Source: Hyphomicrobiales bacterium
Lineage (GTDB): Bacteria > Pseudomonadota > Alphaproteobacteria > Rhizobiales > Rhizobiaceae
Assembly (NCBI GenBank): GCA_003577315.1
Contig: QEVK01000002.1
Coordinates: forward strand, 1-64,000
Length of the DNA stretch: 64,000 bases
Direction of reading: 5' to 3'
The position numbers and the translations under genes were made by a program. Below are positions 1-8,011 of the stretch, one piece after another; within the stretch, counting starts at the first letter, position 1; every line of letters starts with the position of its first letter. The notes below the pieces were generated by a model. That model did no database searches and was not told where the DNA came from. It was given only the letters and a program-made list of their open reading frames with translations.

Positions 1-54
1 GCGCCTCGCAGAAAAGGGAAAAAGTGGACGACTTTTACGCCGCCCGCAGCGGGA

Positions 55-936
55 CTATCCCGCCGCTGCCGTGGTCGACTTTCTCACCGCCGTTCTCATT
101 TTGTTGAAGACGTTGTTGCCGATGTATTTCTCGTTGGTCAGCACCTGATGGACTGTCGCCCGCGTCCATGACCGGTCGAGATCGGTGCGCAGTCCGTCGG
201 CGTTCAGGGCATCCGCGATCTCGCGCTCGGATCGGCCGTCCTCGACGAACATGCGATACATGCGCCGGACGACGTCCTGTTCGTCCTCGGGACCGGGGAC
301 GAGAATGACCCTGTCGGTCTGAAGGCTCTTCTGCTCACCGCGCGACAGCTCGCCCTTGGGATTGCCGTGCTCGTCGATCAGCACCCGGCGCAATCCGTAT
401 CCGGGCGCGCCGCCCTGACGAAAACCGAGTTCGACGAGGCGGCACTGGCCCGCGAAGACCTTCACCGAGAGCTCGCGGCTGTATTCGCCCGCCATGACCC
501 GCTTCACGGTCTTCAGCAGGTTCGAGCCGATGCTGCCGTCATTCTCGAACTGCTCGCCGCAGTAGTGGACGCGGATCCCGGCGCGCGAGCAGACATGCTC
601 ATGGTAGGCGCCTTCGTCGGCATCCTGAAACCGACCCCAGCGGCTGACGTCATAGACGAGGATCGCCTTGAAGTCGGCGTGCCCGGATTCGACCTCTGCC
701 ATCAGGTTCTGCAGCGCCTCGCGGCCGTCGAGGCGTAGCCCGCTCCGACCGGAATCCTCGAAGACACGCAGGATCTCAAGACCGCGATCCGATGCGTATT
801 TGCGGATGACGTCGAGCTGGTTCTCGGTCGAGTATTTTTGGTGGTCGGTCGACATCCGGACGTAAGCGACCGCAGGCACATCCATCTCGGGCGGCCCGTC
901 GCTCCCTTCCGAATTGGTCGTCCATCGACCGCCCAC
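55..936 (-). CDS. Serine recombinase, C-terminally truncated
   Basis: The N-terminal resolvase domain is intact, with the catalytic serine in the VRMSTDHQ motif and the YDVSRWGRF and AGEYSRELS blocks typical of large serine recombinases of rhizobial islands. The start of the DNA-binding Recombinase domain follows (about residues 220-280, ending NEKYIGNNVFN). The protein then stops after a short unrelated tail (293 aa), whereas relatives run to roughly 500 aa or more and carry a zinc-ribbon/coiled-coil part that is missing here. The GTG at 936 is preceded by a good GAGGAG site, while the internal ATG at 885 lacks one. It is probably an inactive remnant of an integrated element, divergent from the HTH gene at 1030. 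The family call is firm; loss of activity is inferred. Confidence 0.8.
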   Translation of the reverse strand: MGGRWTTNSEGSDGPPEMDVPAVAYVRMSTDHQKYSTENQLDVIRKYASDRGLEILRVFEDSGRSGLRLDGREALQNLMAEVESGHADFKAILVYDVSRWGRFQDADEGAYHEHVCSRAGIRVHYCGEQFENDGSIGSNLLKTVKRVMAGEYSRELSVKVFAGQCRLVELGFRQGGAPGYGLRRVLIDEHGNPKGELSRGEQKSLQTDRVILVPGPEDEQDVVRRMYRMFVEDGRSEREIADALNADGLRTDLDRSWTRATVHQVLTNEKYIGNNVFNKMRTAVRKSTTAAAG

Positions 937-1029
937 GCGCGCATCTCCTCGTCATTCCAGGCAAATTCCTCCAGTCCGCGCAAAGCTGCGGCTGAATCCC
1001 CGTGTCCATGTAACGCGAGGGAGTCTGGA

Positions 1030-1464
1030 ATGTCGTTTCCGAAAAAGGGCAAGTTCTTTCCGAAAGAAAACGGGTATACTGAGAATGGTCGTCACGAGCC
1101 GGACAACTGGTTCGCCGCTGAGATCGCATCTACCCTGAAGCGATCACTCGGGGACAGTCGGGCGGGGGCGAAGATCGTCGCCTCCTGGACCGGCGCCAAC
1201 GAGAAGACGGTGAAGAACTGGTTCGCCGGCAGATACGGTCCGAGCGGAGAGCACCTGGTCGCCCTGGCGCGACATTCCGACGAGGTGTTGGGGGTGTTCC
1301 TCGCAATGGCCGGGCGGGAGGAGCTCATGGCGGCTACGAAGCTCGCGACTGCCGAACGGGCAATCGAGGAGCTGCTGGCGGCCGTCCGTCGGTTGGCGGT
1401 CGACGATGAACCCGGCGACAGCGAAGCATCGCCTGACGAGGCGGAATTTACCGTCCGCCAATGA
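1030..1464 (+). CDS. Small helix-turn-helix protein of a mobile island
   Basis: A 144-aa protein. Its central part (about residues 40-90) reads like an HTH region, with ASWTGANEKTVKNWFAGRYGP followed by HLVALARHSDEV. This resembles short regulators found beside integrases and recombinases in rhizobial islands. The C-terminal 40 residues are acidic and probably disordered. The ATG at 1030 has a GAGGGAG site six bases upstream, so it is preferred to the longer open frame beginning at 838, which would overlap the recombinase gene. It is divergent from the truncated recombinase with about 93 bp between starts, so it could regulate that promoter or its own. No specific target can be assigned. Confidence 0.65.
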   Translation: MSFPKKGKFFPKENGYTENGRHEPDNWFAAEIASTLKRSLGDSRAGAKIVASWTGANEKTVKNWFAGRYGPSGEHLVALARHSDEVLGVFLAMAGREELMAATKLATAERAIEELLAAVRRLAVDDEPGDSEASPDEAEFTVRQ

Positions 1465-1924
1465 CGCGCAGGATTTCGCAACGTTCCCGTGCCATTTGAC
1501 TTGGCACGGGAGAGAGTTGGGTGCCTGAGTCAGCCGCTCCGCCATTAATCCCTGAAAACAAAGGGGAAGTTCTCGATCCCGACGGGACGGCCGAACGATG
1601 CGCCGCTTCCGCGTCCTGCGTGGCGACGGACGCCACGTTGCGTAGCCGTCCTCCCGCCATCGGCCCGGCGTTGAGTGTTGCGCCGAACGGATGCGTGAAC
1701 AGGCGCTGGAACCGGGCGTTGCCCGCCGGCGGCGCCGCTGCCCCGCGCGGGCCGGCGGCAGCGGATGCCCCGCCGCTGGCGCCGCTGTGCTGCCGGACGG
1801 CCTGATGCGGTGCCGTTTCCACATCGGGACGAGGATCAGATGATCGCGGAGGCAGGCCGCGAGACGGGCGGGGGCATGTCGGCGCGCGCGGCCCTTTACG
1901 GCGGGCGATCGCCGCTCGCGCGTC
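1465..1924. other. Intergenic stretch at the island/chromosome boundary
   Basis: These 460 bases carry no convincing gene: open frames on both strands are arginine/alanine-rich and lack ribosome-binding sites. The stretch contains the perfect hairpin at 1485-1511. It also has CCGCTCCGCCA at about 1533-1543, which looks like the last bases of a tRNA-Ser followed by flanking sequence, but no T-arm or cloverleaf is present. The GC-rich part (1700-1800) holds only simple inverted repeats. The stretch separates the recombinase/HTH remnant from the transporter operon and may contain the old attachment site; that is conjecture. Confidence 0.4.
1485..1511 (+). terminator. Perfect 10-bp hairpin after the HTH gene
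   Basis: TCCCGTGCCA and TGGCACGGGA form a perfect 10-bp stem around a 7-base loop, 20 bases after the HTH stop codon. There is no T-run after it, so it could be a rho-independent-like terminator of low quality or a protein-binding dyad such as an island end site. Confidence 0.4.
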
Positions 1925-3556
1925 TCACGCCGCCGTCAGGGCCGAGCGCGAGGTCTTGCGGCCGCTTTCGAGCAGGTTGCGCGTATAGGCATCCTGCGGC
2001 GCGGCGAACAGCGCGTCGGTCTTGCCCTCCTCGACGATCCTGCCCCGCTTCATGACGACGATGCGGTCGCACAGCTCGCGCACCACGGCCAAGTCGTGCG
2101 AGATGAAGAGATAGGTCAGGTTGAGCTCGCCGCGCAGCGCGCGCAGGAATTCGAGGATCTGCGCCTGCACCGACACGTCCAGCGCCGAGGTCGGCTCGTC
2201 CAGCACCAGGAGCCTGGGCTTGAGCGCCACGGCGCGCGCGATGCACACGCGCTGCTTCTGCCCGCCCGACAGCTCGTGCGGATAGCGGTAGCGGAACGCG
2301 CGCGGAAGCTGCACGGTGTCGAGCAGCTCGTCCACCCGCCTCTCGATCTCGTGGCGCGACAGCCCGGTCTGGATGCGCAGCGGCTCGCCGATGGCGTCGC
2401 CGATGGTATGGCGGCCGTTGAGCGCGGAATGCGGGTTCTGGAACACGAGCTGCATGTGCCGGCGCATCCGCCGCAGCGGCTCGCCGGACAGCGCGGTGAT
2501 GTCGGTGCCGTCGAAGCGCACCGTGCCCGAGCTGGGTTCGATCAGCCGCAGCACCAGGCGCGCCACCGTCGACTTGCCCGAGCCCGATTCGCCGACGATG
2601 CCGAGGATTTCACCGGCGTCGACGTCAAGGTCGATGGCGTCGACCGCGCGAAGCTCGCCCTTGGGCGTGGCGTAGATCTTCGTCAGCGCCTTGACCTCGA
2701 GAAGCCTGGCGGGCGTCGCGGCGGCGTCGCCGGCCGGCCGGGCCGGCAGCGGGCCGTCGATGTCCGGCACGGCGGCGAGCAGGCGGCGGGTGTATTCGTG
2801 CTGCGGCGCGCGCAGCACGTCGCGCGTCTCGCCTTCCTCGACGATCTCGCCGCGATACATGACGGCGCATCGCCTGGCGACCATGGCGATCGCCCCGACA
2901 TCGTGGCTGATCATGATGACGGTGAGGTTGAGCCGCGCCACCAGCTCGTTGATGAGCTCGAGCACCTGCGCCTGCACCGTCACGTCGAGCGCCGTGGTCG
3001 GCTCGTCGGCGATCAGGAGATCGGGCTCGCCGGACAGCGCCATGGCGATCAGCACGCGCTGGCGCATGCCGCCCGAAAGCTGGTGCGGGTACTGGTCGCA
3101 CACCCTGGCCGGGTCGGGAATGCCGACCTGGTCGAGCAGCTCCTCCGCGCGGGCGCGGCGCGCGGCCGCCGGCATCGTCTTGCCGGTGGCGCGGTTGTGC
3201 GCGGCGATGACGTCGCCGATCTGCTGCCCGATCGAGAACAGCGGGTTGAGATAGGTCATCGGGTCCTGGAAGATCATCGAGATCCGCACGCCGCGGATCT
3301 TCTTCCAGCCGCGGTCGTCGAGCGCGGCGAGGTCGATGCCGTCGAAGCGGACCGAGCCGGAGACGATGCGCGCGCGCTTCGGCGCGATGCCGAGGACGGA
3401 GCGCACGAGCACCGTCTTGCCCGAGCCGGATTCGCCGACGATGCCCAGCGTCTCGCCGCGCCGCACCGTCAGGTTGACGTGCTTGAGGACGTGGACGGGC
3501 CCGTCGAACGTGTCGATGTCGAGCGTGTAGTCGCGGATTTCGAGAAGCGCGCTCAT
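1925..3556 (-). CDS. Peptide-type ABC transporter, fused double ATPase
   Basis: A 543-aa fusion of two ABC ATPase domains, equivalent to DppD and DppF in one chain. Domain 1 (about 1-265) has Walker A GESGSGKT, signature LSGGMRQR and Walker B LLIADEPT. Domain 2 (about 285-540) has GESGSGKST, LSGGQKQR and LLVLDEPT. Each domain ends in the oligopeptide-transporter C-terminal extension (HEYTRRLL, DAYTRNLL). It should energise the two permeases encoded just upstream. Its ATG overlaps the stop of the upstream permease gene (ATGA), implying coupled translation. It is the last gene of the AroM-transporter operon. The substrate is not readable from the ATPase. Confidence 0.92.
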   Translation of the reverse strand: MSALLEIRDYTLDIDTFDGPVHVLKHVNLTVRRGETLGIVGESGSGKTVLVRSVLGIAPKRARIVSGSVRFDGIDLAALDDRGWKKIRGVRISMIFQDPMTYLNPLFSIGQQIGDVIAAHNRATGKTMPAAARRARAEELLDQVGIPDPARVCDQYPHQLSGGMRQRVLIAMALSGEPDLLIADEPTTALDVTVQAQVLELINELVARLNLTVIMISHDVGAIAMVARRCAVMYRGEIVEEGETRDVLRAPQHEYTRRLLAAVPDIDGPLPARPAGDAAATPARLLEVKALTKIYATPKGELRAVDAIDLDVDAGEILGIVGESGSGKSTVARLVLRLIEPSSGTVRFDGTDITALSGEPLRRMRRHMQLVFQNPHSALNGRHTIGDAIGEPLRIQTGLSRHEIERRVDELLDTVQLPRAFRYRYPHELSGGQKQRVCIARAVALKPRLLVLDEPTSALDVSVQAQILEFLRALRGELNLTYLFISHDLAVVRELCDRIVVMKRGRIVEEGKTDALFAAPQDAYTRNLLESGRKTSRSALTAA

Positions 3557-4464
3557 TGCTCCCGGCTCCTCGGGTCGAGAATGTCGCGCAGGCCGTCGCC
3601 CAGAAGGTTGAAGCCGAGCACGGTCAGGAAGATGGCGGCGCCGGGGAAGAACGAATACCACCACCAGTCCGGCATGTAGCTGCGCGCGACCGAGATCATC
3701 GCGCCCCATTCGGGCGAGGGCGGCCGCGCGCCGAGCCCGATGAAGCCGAGGCTCGCCGCCGACAGGATCGCCATGCCCATGTCCATGCTCATCTTGACGA
3801 TGATCGGCGACCAGCAGTTGGGCAGGATGTGGTGGCGCAGTATCCAGGGCGTGCGCGCGCCGATCGAGCGCGCCGATTCCACGAACAGCTCCTCCTTGAC
3901 CGACAGCGTCTTGGCCTCCACCAGCCGCACGTAGCCCGGCCACCAGACGATGGCGAGCGCCAGCACGCAGTTGGTGATGCCGGGGCCGAGCGCGGCGACG
4001 ATGGCGAGCGCCAGCGCAAGGCCCGGCACGGAAAGGAACAGCTCGGTGACGCGCATGATGACCGCGCGCGTCAGGCCGCCCTTGTAGCCGGCGATGATGC
4101 CGAGCGGCACGCCGATGCCGGCGCCCAGGCCGGTGATCAGGATGCCGATCCACAGCGAGGTACGCGCGCCCACGATGACGCGCGAGAAGATGTCGGAGCC
4201 CATCTCGTCGGTGCCGAACCAGTGCTCGGCGCTCGGCGGCTGGAGGCGGTTGGCCATGTCGAACGAGCCGGTCGTGTGCTCGGGATAGGGCACCAGCCAC
4301 GGCCCGAACGCGGCCAGGAACAGGAACAGCAGCACCAGCGCCAGCCCCAGCATGGACGAGAAGCTCGCCGCGAACACGTGCGCGTAGAGGCGCCACTGGC
4401 GGATCCGGCTGGCGTGGCGCTCGCCGAAGGTCGGACGCGGCGACGAGGTCTGGCTCGGCGTCAT
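3553..4464 (-). CDS. Peptide-type ABC transporter permease (DppC-like)
   Basis: A 303-aa inner-membrane permease of the BPD_transp_1 family. An N-terminal membrane helix lies at about residues 30-55, then the DppC hallmark HWFGTDEMGSDIFSRVIVGAR, five further hydrophobic segments and the EAA-loop ESARSIGARTPWILRHHILPN that contacts the ATPase. The C-terminal GFNLLGDGLRDILDPR is typical of OppC/DppC. Start and stop overlap both neighbours by four bases, so the two permeases and the ATPase are probably made in fixed ratio. It pairs with the upstream DppB-like permease. The function call is secure; the transported compound is unknown. Confidence 0.93.
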   Translation of the reverse strand: MTPSQTSSPRPTFGERHASRIRQWRLYAHVFAASFSSMLGLALVLLFLFLAAFGPWLVPYPEHTTGSFDMANRLQPPSAEHWFGTDEMGSDIFSRVIVGARTSLWIGILITGLGAGIGVPLGIIAGYKGGLTRAVIMRVTELFLSVPGLALALAIVAALGPGITNCVLALAIVWWPGYVRLVEAKTLSVKEELFVESARSIGARTPWILRHHILPNCWSPIIVKMSMDMGMAILSAASLGFIGLGARPPSPEWGAMISVARSYMPDWWWYSFFPGAAIFLTVLGFNLLGDGLRDILDPRSREQ

Positions 4465-5471
4465 CCCGAATTCCTCAGCCTTGGGTCGATCCAGGCATAG
4501 GCGAGGTCGACGACGGTGTTGGCGATGATGAAGAAGAAGCCGATCAGCAGCGTGACGCCGATCACCGGCTTGAAGTCGGAGGCGAGCGCCGACGACACGG
4601 CGTAGAGGCCGATGCCGGGCCAGTCGAACACGGTCTCCACCAGCACGGTGGAGCCGAGCATCCAGCCGAAGCGCAGGCCGATCATGGCCAGCGTCGGCAG
4701 CATGGCGTTCTTGAGCGCGTAGAGCGCGACGATGCGGCGCGAGGACAGGCCGTGGGCGCGCGCGGCCACGACATGGTCGGATTGCAGCACCTCGACCATC
4801 TCGGCGCGATTGACGCGCAGGATCGAGGCAAGGCACGGGAAGGACAGCACCACCGCCGGCATGATGATGTGCGACAGCGCCATCCAGAACGTCGAGAACT
4901 GGCCGCGCAGCAGGCTGTCGACCAGCAGGAAATGGGTGATCGGCTCGGGCGGCCGCGCCACCAGCGGCAGCCGGCCGGACACCGGCAGCAGGCCGAGCTC
5001 GACCGCGAAGAGCAGTTGCAGCAGGATGCCGAACCAGAAGGCCGGCAGCGCCACGCCCGAGATCGAGAAGATGCGGGTGGCGTGGTCGAGCCAGCTGTTG
5101 CGGTAGACCGCCGACAGGATGCCGAGCGGCACGCCGACGACGATGCCGAGCCCCATGGCCACGAGGACCAGCTCGAGCGTGGCCGGCGCATAGCGCATCA
5201 GCTCGTCGAGGACCGGCCGGGTGGTGACGATCGAGATGCCGAGGTCGCCTTGCAGCAGGTCCGACATGTAGACGACGAACTGCTCGGGCAGCGACTTGTC
5301 GAGGCCGTGCTGGACGCGGATGGTCTCGACCATGTCCTCGGTCGCGTTGGGGCCGGCGACGAGGCGGGCGGGATCGCCGGGCGCCACATTCGTGATGAGG
5401 AATGTGAGCGCGGCGATGCCCAGCATCGTGGCGGCCAGCGTGACCAGCTTTCGCAGTGTGAAGCTCAGCAT
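4461..5471 (-). CDS. Peptide-type ABC transporter permease (DppB-like)
   Basis: A 336-aa integral membrane permease. The N-terminal helix with ITNVAPGDPARLVAGPNAT is the classic DppB/OppB opening. A periplasmic segment follows (HGLDKSLPEQFVVYMSDLLQGDLG), then membrane helices and the EAA-loop ARAHGLSSRRIVALYALKNAMLP. The end (AYAWIDPRLR) also fits the family. The start is the ATG at 5471, immediately after a strong intercistronic hairpin, and the stop overlaps the ATG of the second permease. It lies between the solute-binding protein gene and the DppC-like permease in one operon. Confidence 0.93.
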   Translation of the reverse strand: MLSFTLRKLVTLAATMLGIAALTFLITNVAPGDPARLVAGPNATEDMVETIRVQHGLDKSLPEQFVVYMSDLLQGDLGISIVTTRPVLDELMRYAPATLELVLVAMGLGIVVGVPLGILSAVYRNSWLDHATRIFSISGVALPAFWFGILLQLLFAVELGLLPVSGRLPLVARPPEPITHFLLVDSLLRGQFSTFWMALSHIIMPAVVLSFPCLASILRVNRAEMVEVLQSDHVVAARAHGLSSRRIVALYALKNAMLPTLAMIGLRFGWMLGSTVLVETVFDWPGIGLYAVSSALASDFKPVIGVTLLIGFFFIIANTVVDLAYAWIDPRLRNSG

Positions 5472-5487
5472 GTCGGTCTTCCGTCGG

Positions 5488-5517
5488 CGCGGGAAGGAAC
5501 GGGCGTTCCTTCCCGCG
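5488..5517 (-). repeat. Intercistronic hairpin after the solute-binding gene
   Basis: CGCGGGAAGGAAC and its exact complement form a 13-bp perfect stem with a GGGC loop, in the 59-base gap between the solute-binding protein and the first permease. Hairpins here commonly protect the upstream mRNA and lower downstream expression, giving an excess of binding protein. That role is inferred from position; there is no T-run for full termination. Confidence 0.7.
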
Positions 5518-5530
5518 GGGTTCCGTCGCG

Positions 5531-7120
5531 CTATTCGGCGTCGATCCACAGCGGGTAGAGATCGACCTCGCCGGTGAAGCGCACGGGGCTGAACTGGAAG
5601 CCCTTCAGGTAGTCGCGATGGGCCCAGCGCCGGTTCTGCAGCATGCCGAACACTTCCGGCTGGTCGGCGACGATCTGCGTCTGGATCTCGGCGTAGAGCC
5701 TGGCGCGCTCGTCCCAGTCGGTGCTGGCGCGGGCCTGGTCGATCTTCTGCGACACCTCGGCGTTGTCGTAGAAGGCCATGGCGTAATACTGGCCCCAGCT
5801 GTTCTTGTGGTACTGGTAGGCCACCGCGTCGGGATCGGTCGAGATCGGGGTGACGTAGACCGAGGTCATCGCCGGCGAGGTCTCGACGCGCGAGCCGTTG
5901 GCGACCATGTTCGGCCACTGCTCGGGCGTGATCTCGACATTGATGTTCAGCTCCTTCAGGTTCTCCAGAAGCACGAGGCCGATGCGCCGCGCCTCCTCCA
6001 GCCCCGCGACGTGGACGTAGGGCAGGGTGATGCCGCCGTCGGGATAGGCCGACCTGGCGAGGTATTCCCTGGCCTTGGCCATGTCCTTGCGCGGGATGTC
6101 CGGCACGGCGATGTGGCCGCGCATGGCGTCGGGCAGCGGGCTGGTCTGGAGCGAGGCGGCGCCGTTGTAGATCTGGATCAGCGCGTCGTAGTCGAACGCA
6201 TAGGCGATCGCCTTGCGCAGGTTGAGGTCGGCGGTCGGGCCCTGCTGGGTGTTGAACTTGATGCCGAAGGTCGTCATGCCCTTGTGGTCCTGGATGACGA
6301 GGCCGGGCACGTTGGCGATCTGGACGTAGTCGTCCGAGGTCAGGCCCTCGGCGATGTCGACCTCGCCGCGCTGCAACGATGCCTTCTGGGCGGCGGGCTC
6401 GCGGATGATGCGGTAGATGACGCCGGCGGGGCGCTTGTCGGCCTGCGGCCAGCCCTTCCAGTAGTCGGCGACCGATTCGAGCTCGTAGAGCACGTTCGGC
6501 TCCCAGCGGCCGATCCTGAACGGGCCGGAGCCGGCCGCGTTCTCGGTCAGCCAGGCTTCGCCGTAGTCGCCGTTGACCTCGTTGGCCTGCACCTGGGCCG
6601 GGTTGACGACGAACCACCACGGCAGGAACGACAGGAACGGCGCGTAGGGCGCCTTCAGCTCGAACTTCACGGTGCGGTCGTCGACGACGCTGATGCCCTC
6701 GGGCGCGAGGAAGTCCTTCAGCATCCAGGCGACGCCCTTGTTGAGCTTGAGCCCGCGCTCGAAGGAATAGCGCACCGCTTCCGCCGTGACCGGATCGCCG
6801 TTGTGGAACCTGGCGTTGTCGACCAGCCTGAAGGTCCAGGTCTTGCCGTCCTCGCTGGTCTCCCAGCTCTCGGCGAGCCACGGCTTGATCTCGGCCGGGT
6901 CGCCTTCGTACTTGACGAGCGCGTCGTAGACCGCCTGCTGGACCATGCGCGTCGACCAGTCGTAGCGCACATGCGGGTCGAGCACGGGGATGGCCTGGCG
7001 GCCGGCGAACACGATGATGTTGCCGTCGGGCGTGCGCTCGAACGCGCCGGCGGGCCCGGCGAGCATCGAGCCCGCGAGCAGGGCCCCGACGACCGTGGAC
7101 AGGAGGAGCTTTCTCGTCAT
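5531..7120 (-). CDS. ABC transporter solute-binding protein (SBP_bac_5 family)
   Basis: A 529-aa periplasmic binding protein. The N-terminus is a signal peptide (MTRKLLLSTVVGALLAGSML...AGA, cleaved before about residue 27). The mature part has the DppA/OppA-type features: early YDALVKYE, WTFRLVDNARFHNGDPVTAEAV, and NLRKAIAYAFDYDAL in the middle. The start at 7120 is backed by a GAGGGAA site. It is the second gene of the operon, 45 bases after aroM-like 7166-7843. The family binds peptides, nickel chelates, glutathione, opines and other amphipathic small molecules, so the AroM/DUF917/HyuA context is the better clue to the ligand, perhaps a cyclic imide or peptide-like compound. Confidence 0.92.
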   Translation of the reverse strand: MTRKLLLSTVVGALLAGSMLAGPAGAFERTPDGNIIVFAGRQAIPVLDPHVRYDWSTRMVQQAVYDALVKYEGDPAEIKPWLAESWETSEDGKTWTFRLVDNARFHNGDPVTAEAVRYSFERGLKLNKGVAWMLKDFLAPEGISVVDDRTVKFELKAPYAPFLSFLPWWFVVNPAQVQANEVNGDYGEAWLTENAAGSGPFRIGRWEPNVLYELESVADYWKGWPQADKRPAGVIYRIIREPAAQKASLQRGEVDIAEGLTSDDYVQIANVPGLVIQDHKGMTTFGIKFNTQQGPTADLNLRKAIAYAFDYDALIQIYNGAASLQTSPLPDAMRGHIAVPDIPRKDMAKAREYLARSAYPDGGITLPYVHVAGLEEARRIGLVLLENLKELNINVEITPEQWPNMVANGSRVETSPAMTSVYVTPISTDPDAVAYQYHKNSWGQYYAMAFYDNAEVSQKIDQARASTDWDERARLYAEIQTQIVADQPEVFGMLQNRRWAHRDYLKGFQFSPVRFTGEVDLYPLWIDAE

Positions 7121-7165
7121 GTCAGTGTTCCCTCTTGATTTTGAACAGGTTGGCCTGGTTCGTTC

Positions 7166-7843
7166 TCAGATCATCTGGCGCACGACGCCGGCGACGAGGC
7201 GTCGCGACAGCAGCACCGGCGCGTCGATCGCCGAGCGGACCTCGCAAAGCATCGCGTCGGAGTAGCCCATGCAGTGCATGACGACGAGGTCGCAGCCGGC
7301 GACGCCCCTGGCGCGCGTCGCCATGTCGTCGCCCGCATAGGGCGAGGCGGAGACGACCTTGGGGTCGCCGGCGAACACGTGGCGCTTCGCGAACTCCGCG
7401 ACCTGACGCTCCAGCGGCACGATGACGCCGAGCTGCCGGCAGGAGGCGGCCAGCGCCTCCACGGTCGAATCGACGATGCGCTGGGCCTCCACCACGAGCG
7501 TGTTCTTCAGCGGGTCGATGCGCGTGCCCGTGCACAATAGCACGATCAGGTCGAAGCCGGCGGCGTCGATTTCGGCCAGAAGCGCGTTGAGGCGCTCCTC
7601 CGTGCGCTCTTTGGAGACGACGATCTCCTCGCCGCTTCTCAGGCGCGTCGCGAAGGACAGCTCGCCGTCGCGGGCGCGAAAGCCGTCGAGGCCGGCGCCG
7701 TCGAGGCCGTCGAGAACGCCGAACTCCTCATGGGCGGGGGCGCGTTCCAGTCCCGCGGCGATCTCCGCCATCATCTCCGGCACGATGTCGCTGCGCGGCG
7801 TCTGCCCGATGGTGACGAAAGCTATGCGCGAAACGCTGGCCAT
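7166..7843 (-). CDS. AroM family protein
   Basis: A 225-aa soluble protein of the AroM family. It shows the N-terminal IAFVTIGQTPRSDIVPEM block, a DLIVLLCTGT strand in the middle and a C-terminal DLVVMHCMGYSD segment. AroM is named after an E. coli gene next to aroL; its biochemical role is not established. The overall pattern resembles Asp/Glu/hydantoin-racemase-like folds, which is my inference. It is the first gene of the operon and the transporter follows within 45 bases. The ATG at 7843 has CCGGAG six bases upstream. A second AroM domain sits in the neighbouring regulator (8012-8980), so enzyme and sensor may recognise the same compound. Confidence 0.85.
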   Translation of the reverse strand: MASVSRIAFVTIGQTPRSDIVPEMMAEIAAGLERAPAHEEFGVLDGLDGAGLDGFRARDGELSFATRLRSGEEIVVSKERTEERLNALLAEIDAAGFDLIVLLCTGTRIDPLKNTLVVEAQRIVDSTVEALAASCRQLGVIVPLERQVAEFAKRHVFAGDPKVVSASPYAGDDMATRARGVAGCDLVVMHCMGYSDAMLCEVRSAIDAPVLLSRRLVAGVVRQMI

Positions 7844-7912
7844 GCGCGGCTCCGGTCTTCCTTGCGTGGAATTCAGAAGATCGAGCGTAACCGCCGAAAA
7901 GGCATCCGCACT

Positions 7913-7930
7913 ATAGGGAGTATTCCCTAG
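7913..7930 (-). promoter_or_regulatory. Palindromic operator before the AroM-transporter operon
   Basis: Read on the minus strand this is CTAGGGAATACTCCCTAT, a dyad with TAGGGA/TCCCTA arms, centred about 78 bases before the aroM-like start. It matches the site at 9027-9044 at both flanks (CTAGGG and CCCTAT) and has the same orientation relative to the gene it precedes. The probable binder is the AroM-LuxR regulator encoded between the two sites. Confidence 0.6.
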
Positions 7931-8011
7931 TCGGCCGCCGCGAGGATGCGCGGCGGCCGGGGGGGAGGGGGAGGAGCATGGCGGCCGCCTTCGTCGCGGC
8001 CGGCGGGGGGC

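Noticed and set aside
1500-1560. Possible tRNA-Ser gene on the plus strand ending CCGCTCCGCCA.
   Set aside because: Only the last dozen bases resemble a tRNA; no T-arm, anticodon arm or matching 5' acceptor strand exists. At most it is a residual attachment site.
2096-3679. A 527-codon plus-strand frame antisense to the fused ATPase.
   Set aside because: The ATPase frame has complete Walker and signature motifs; the antisense has none.
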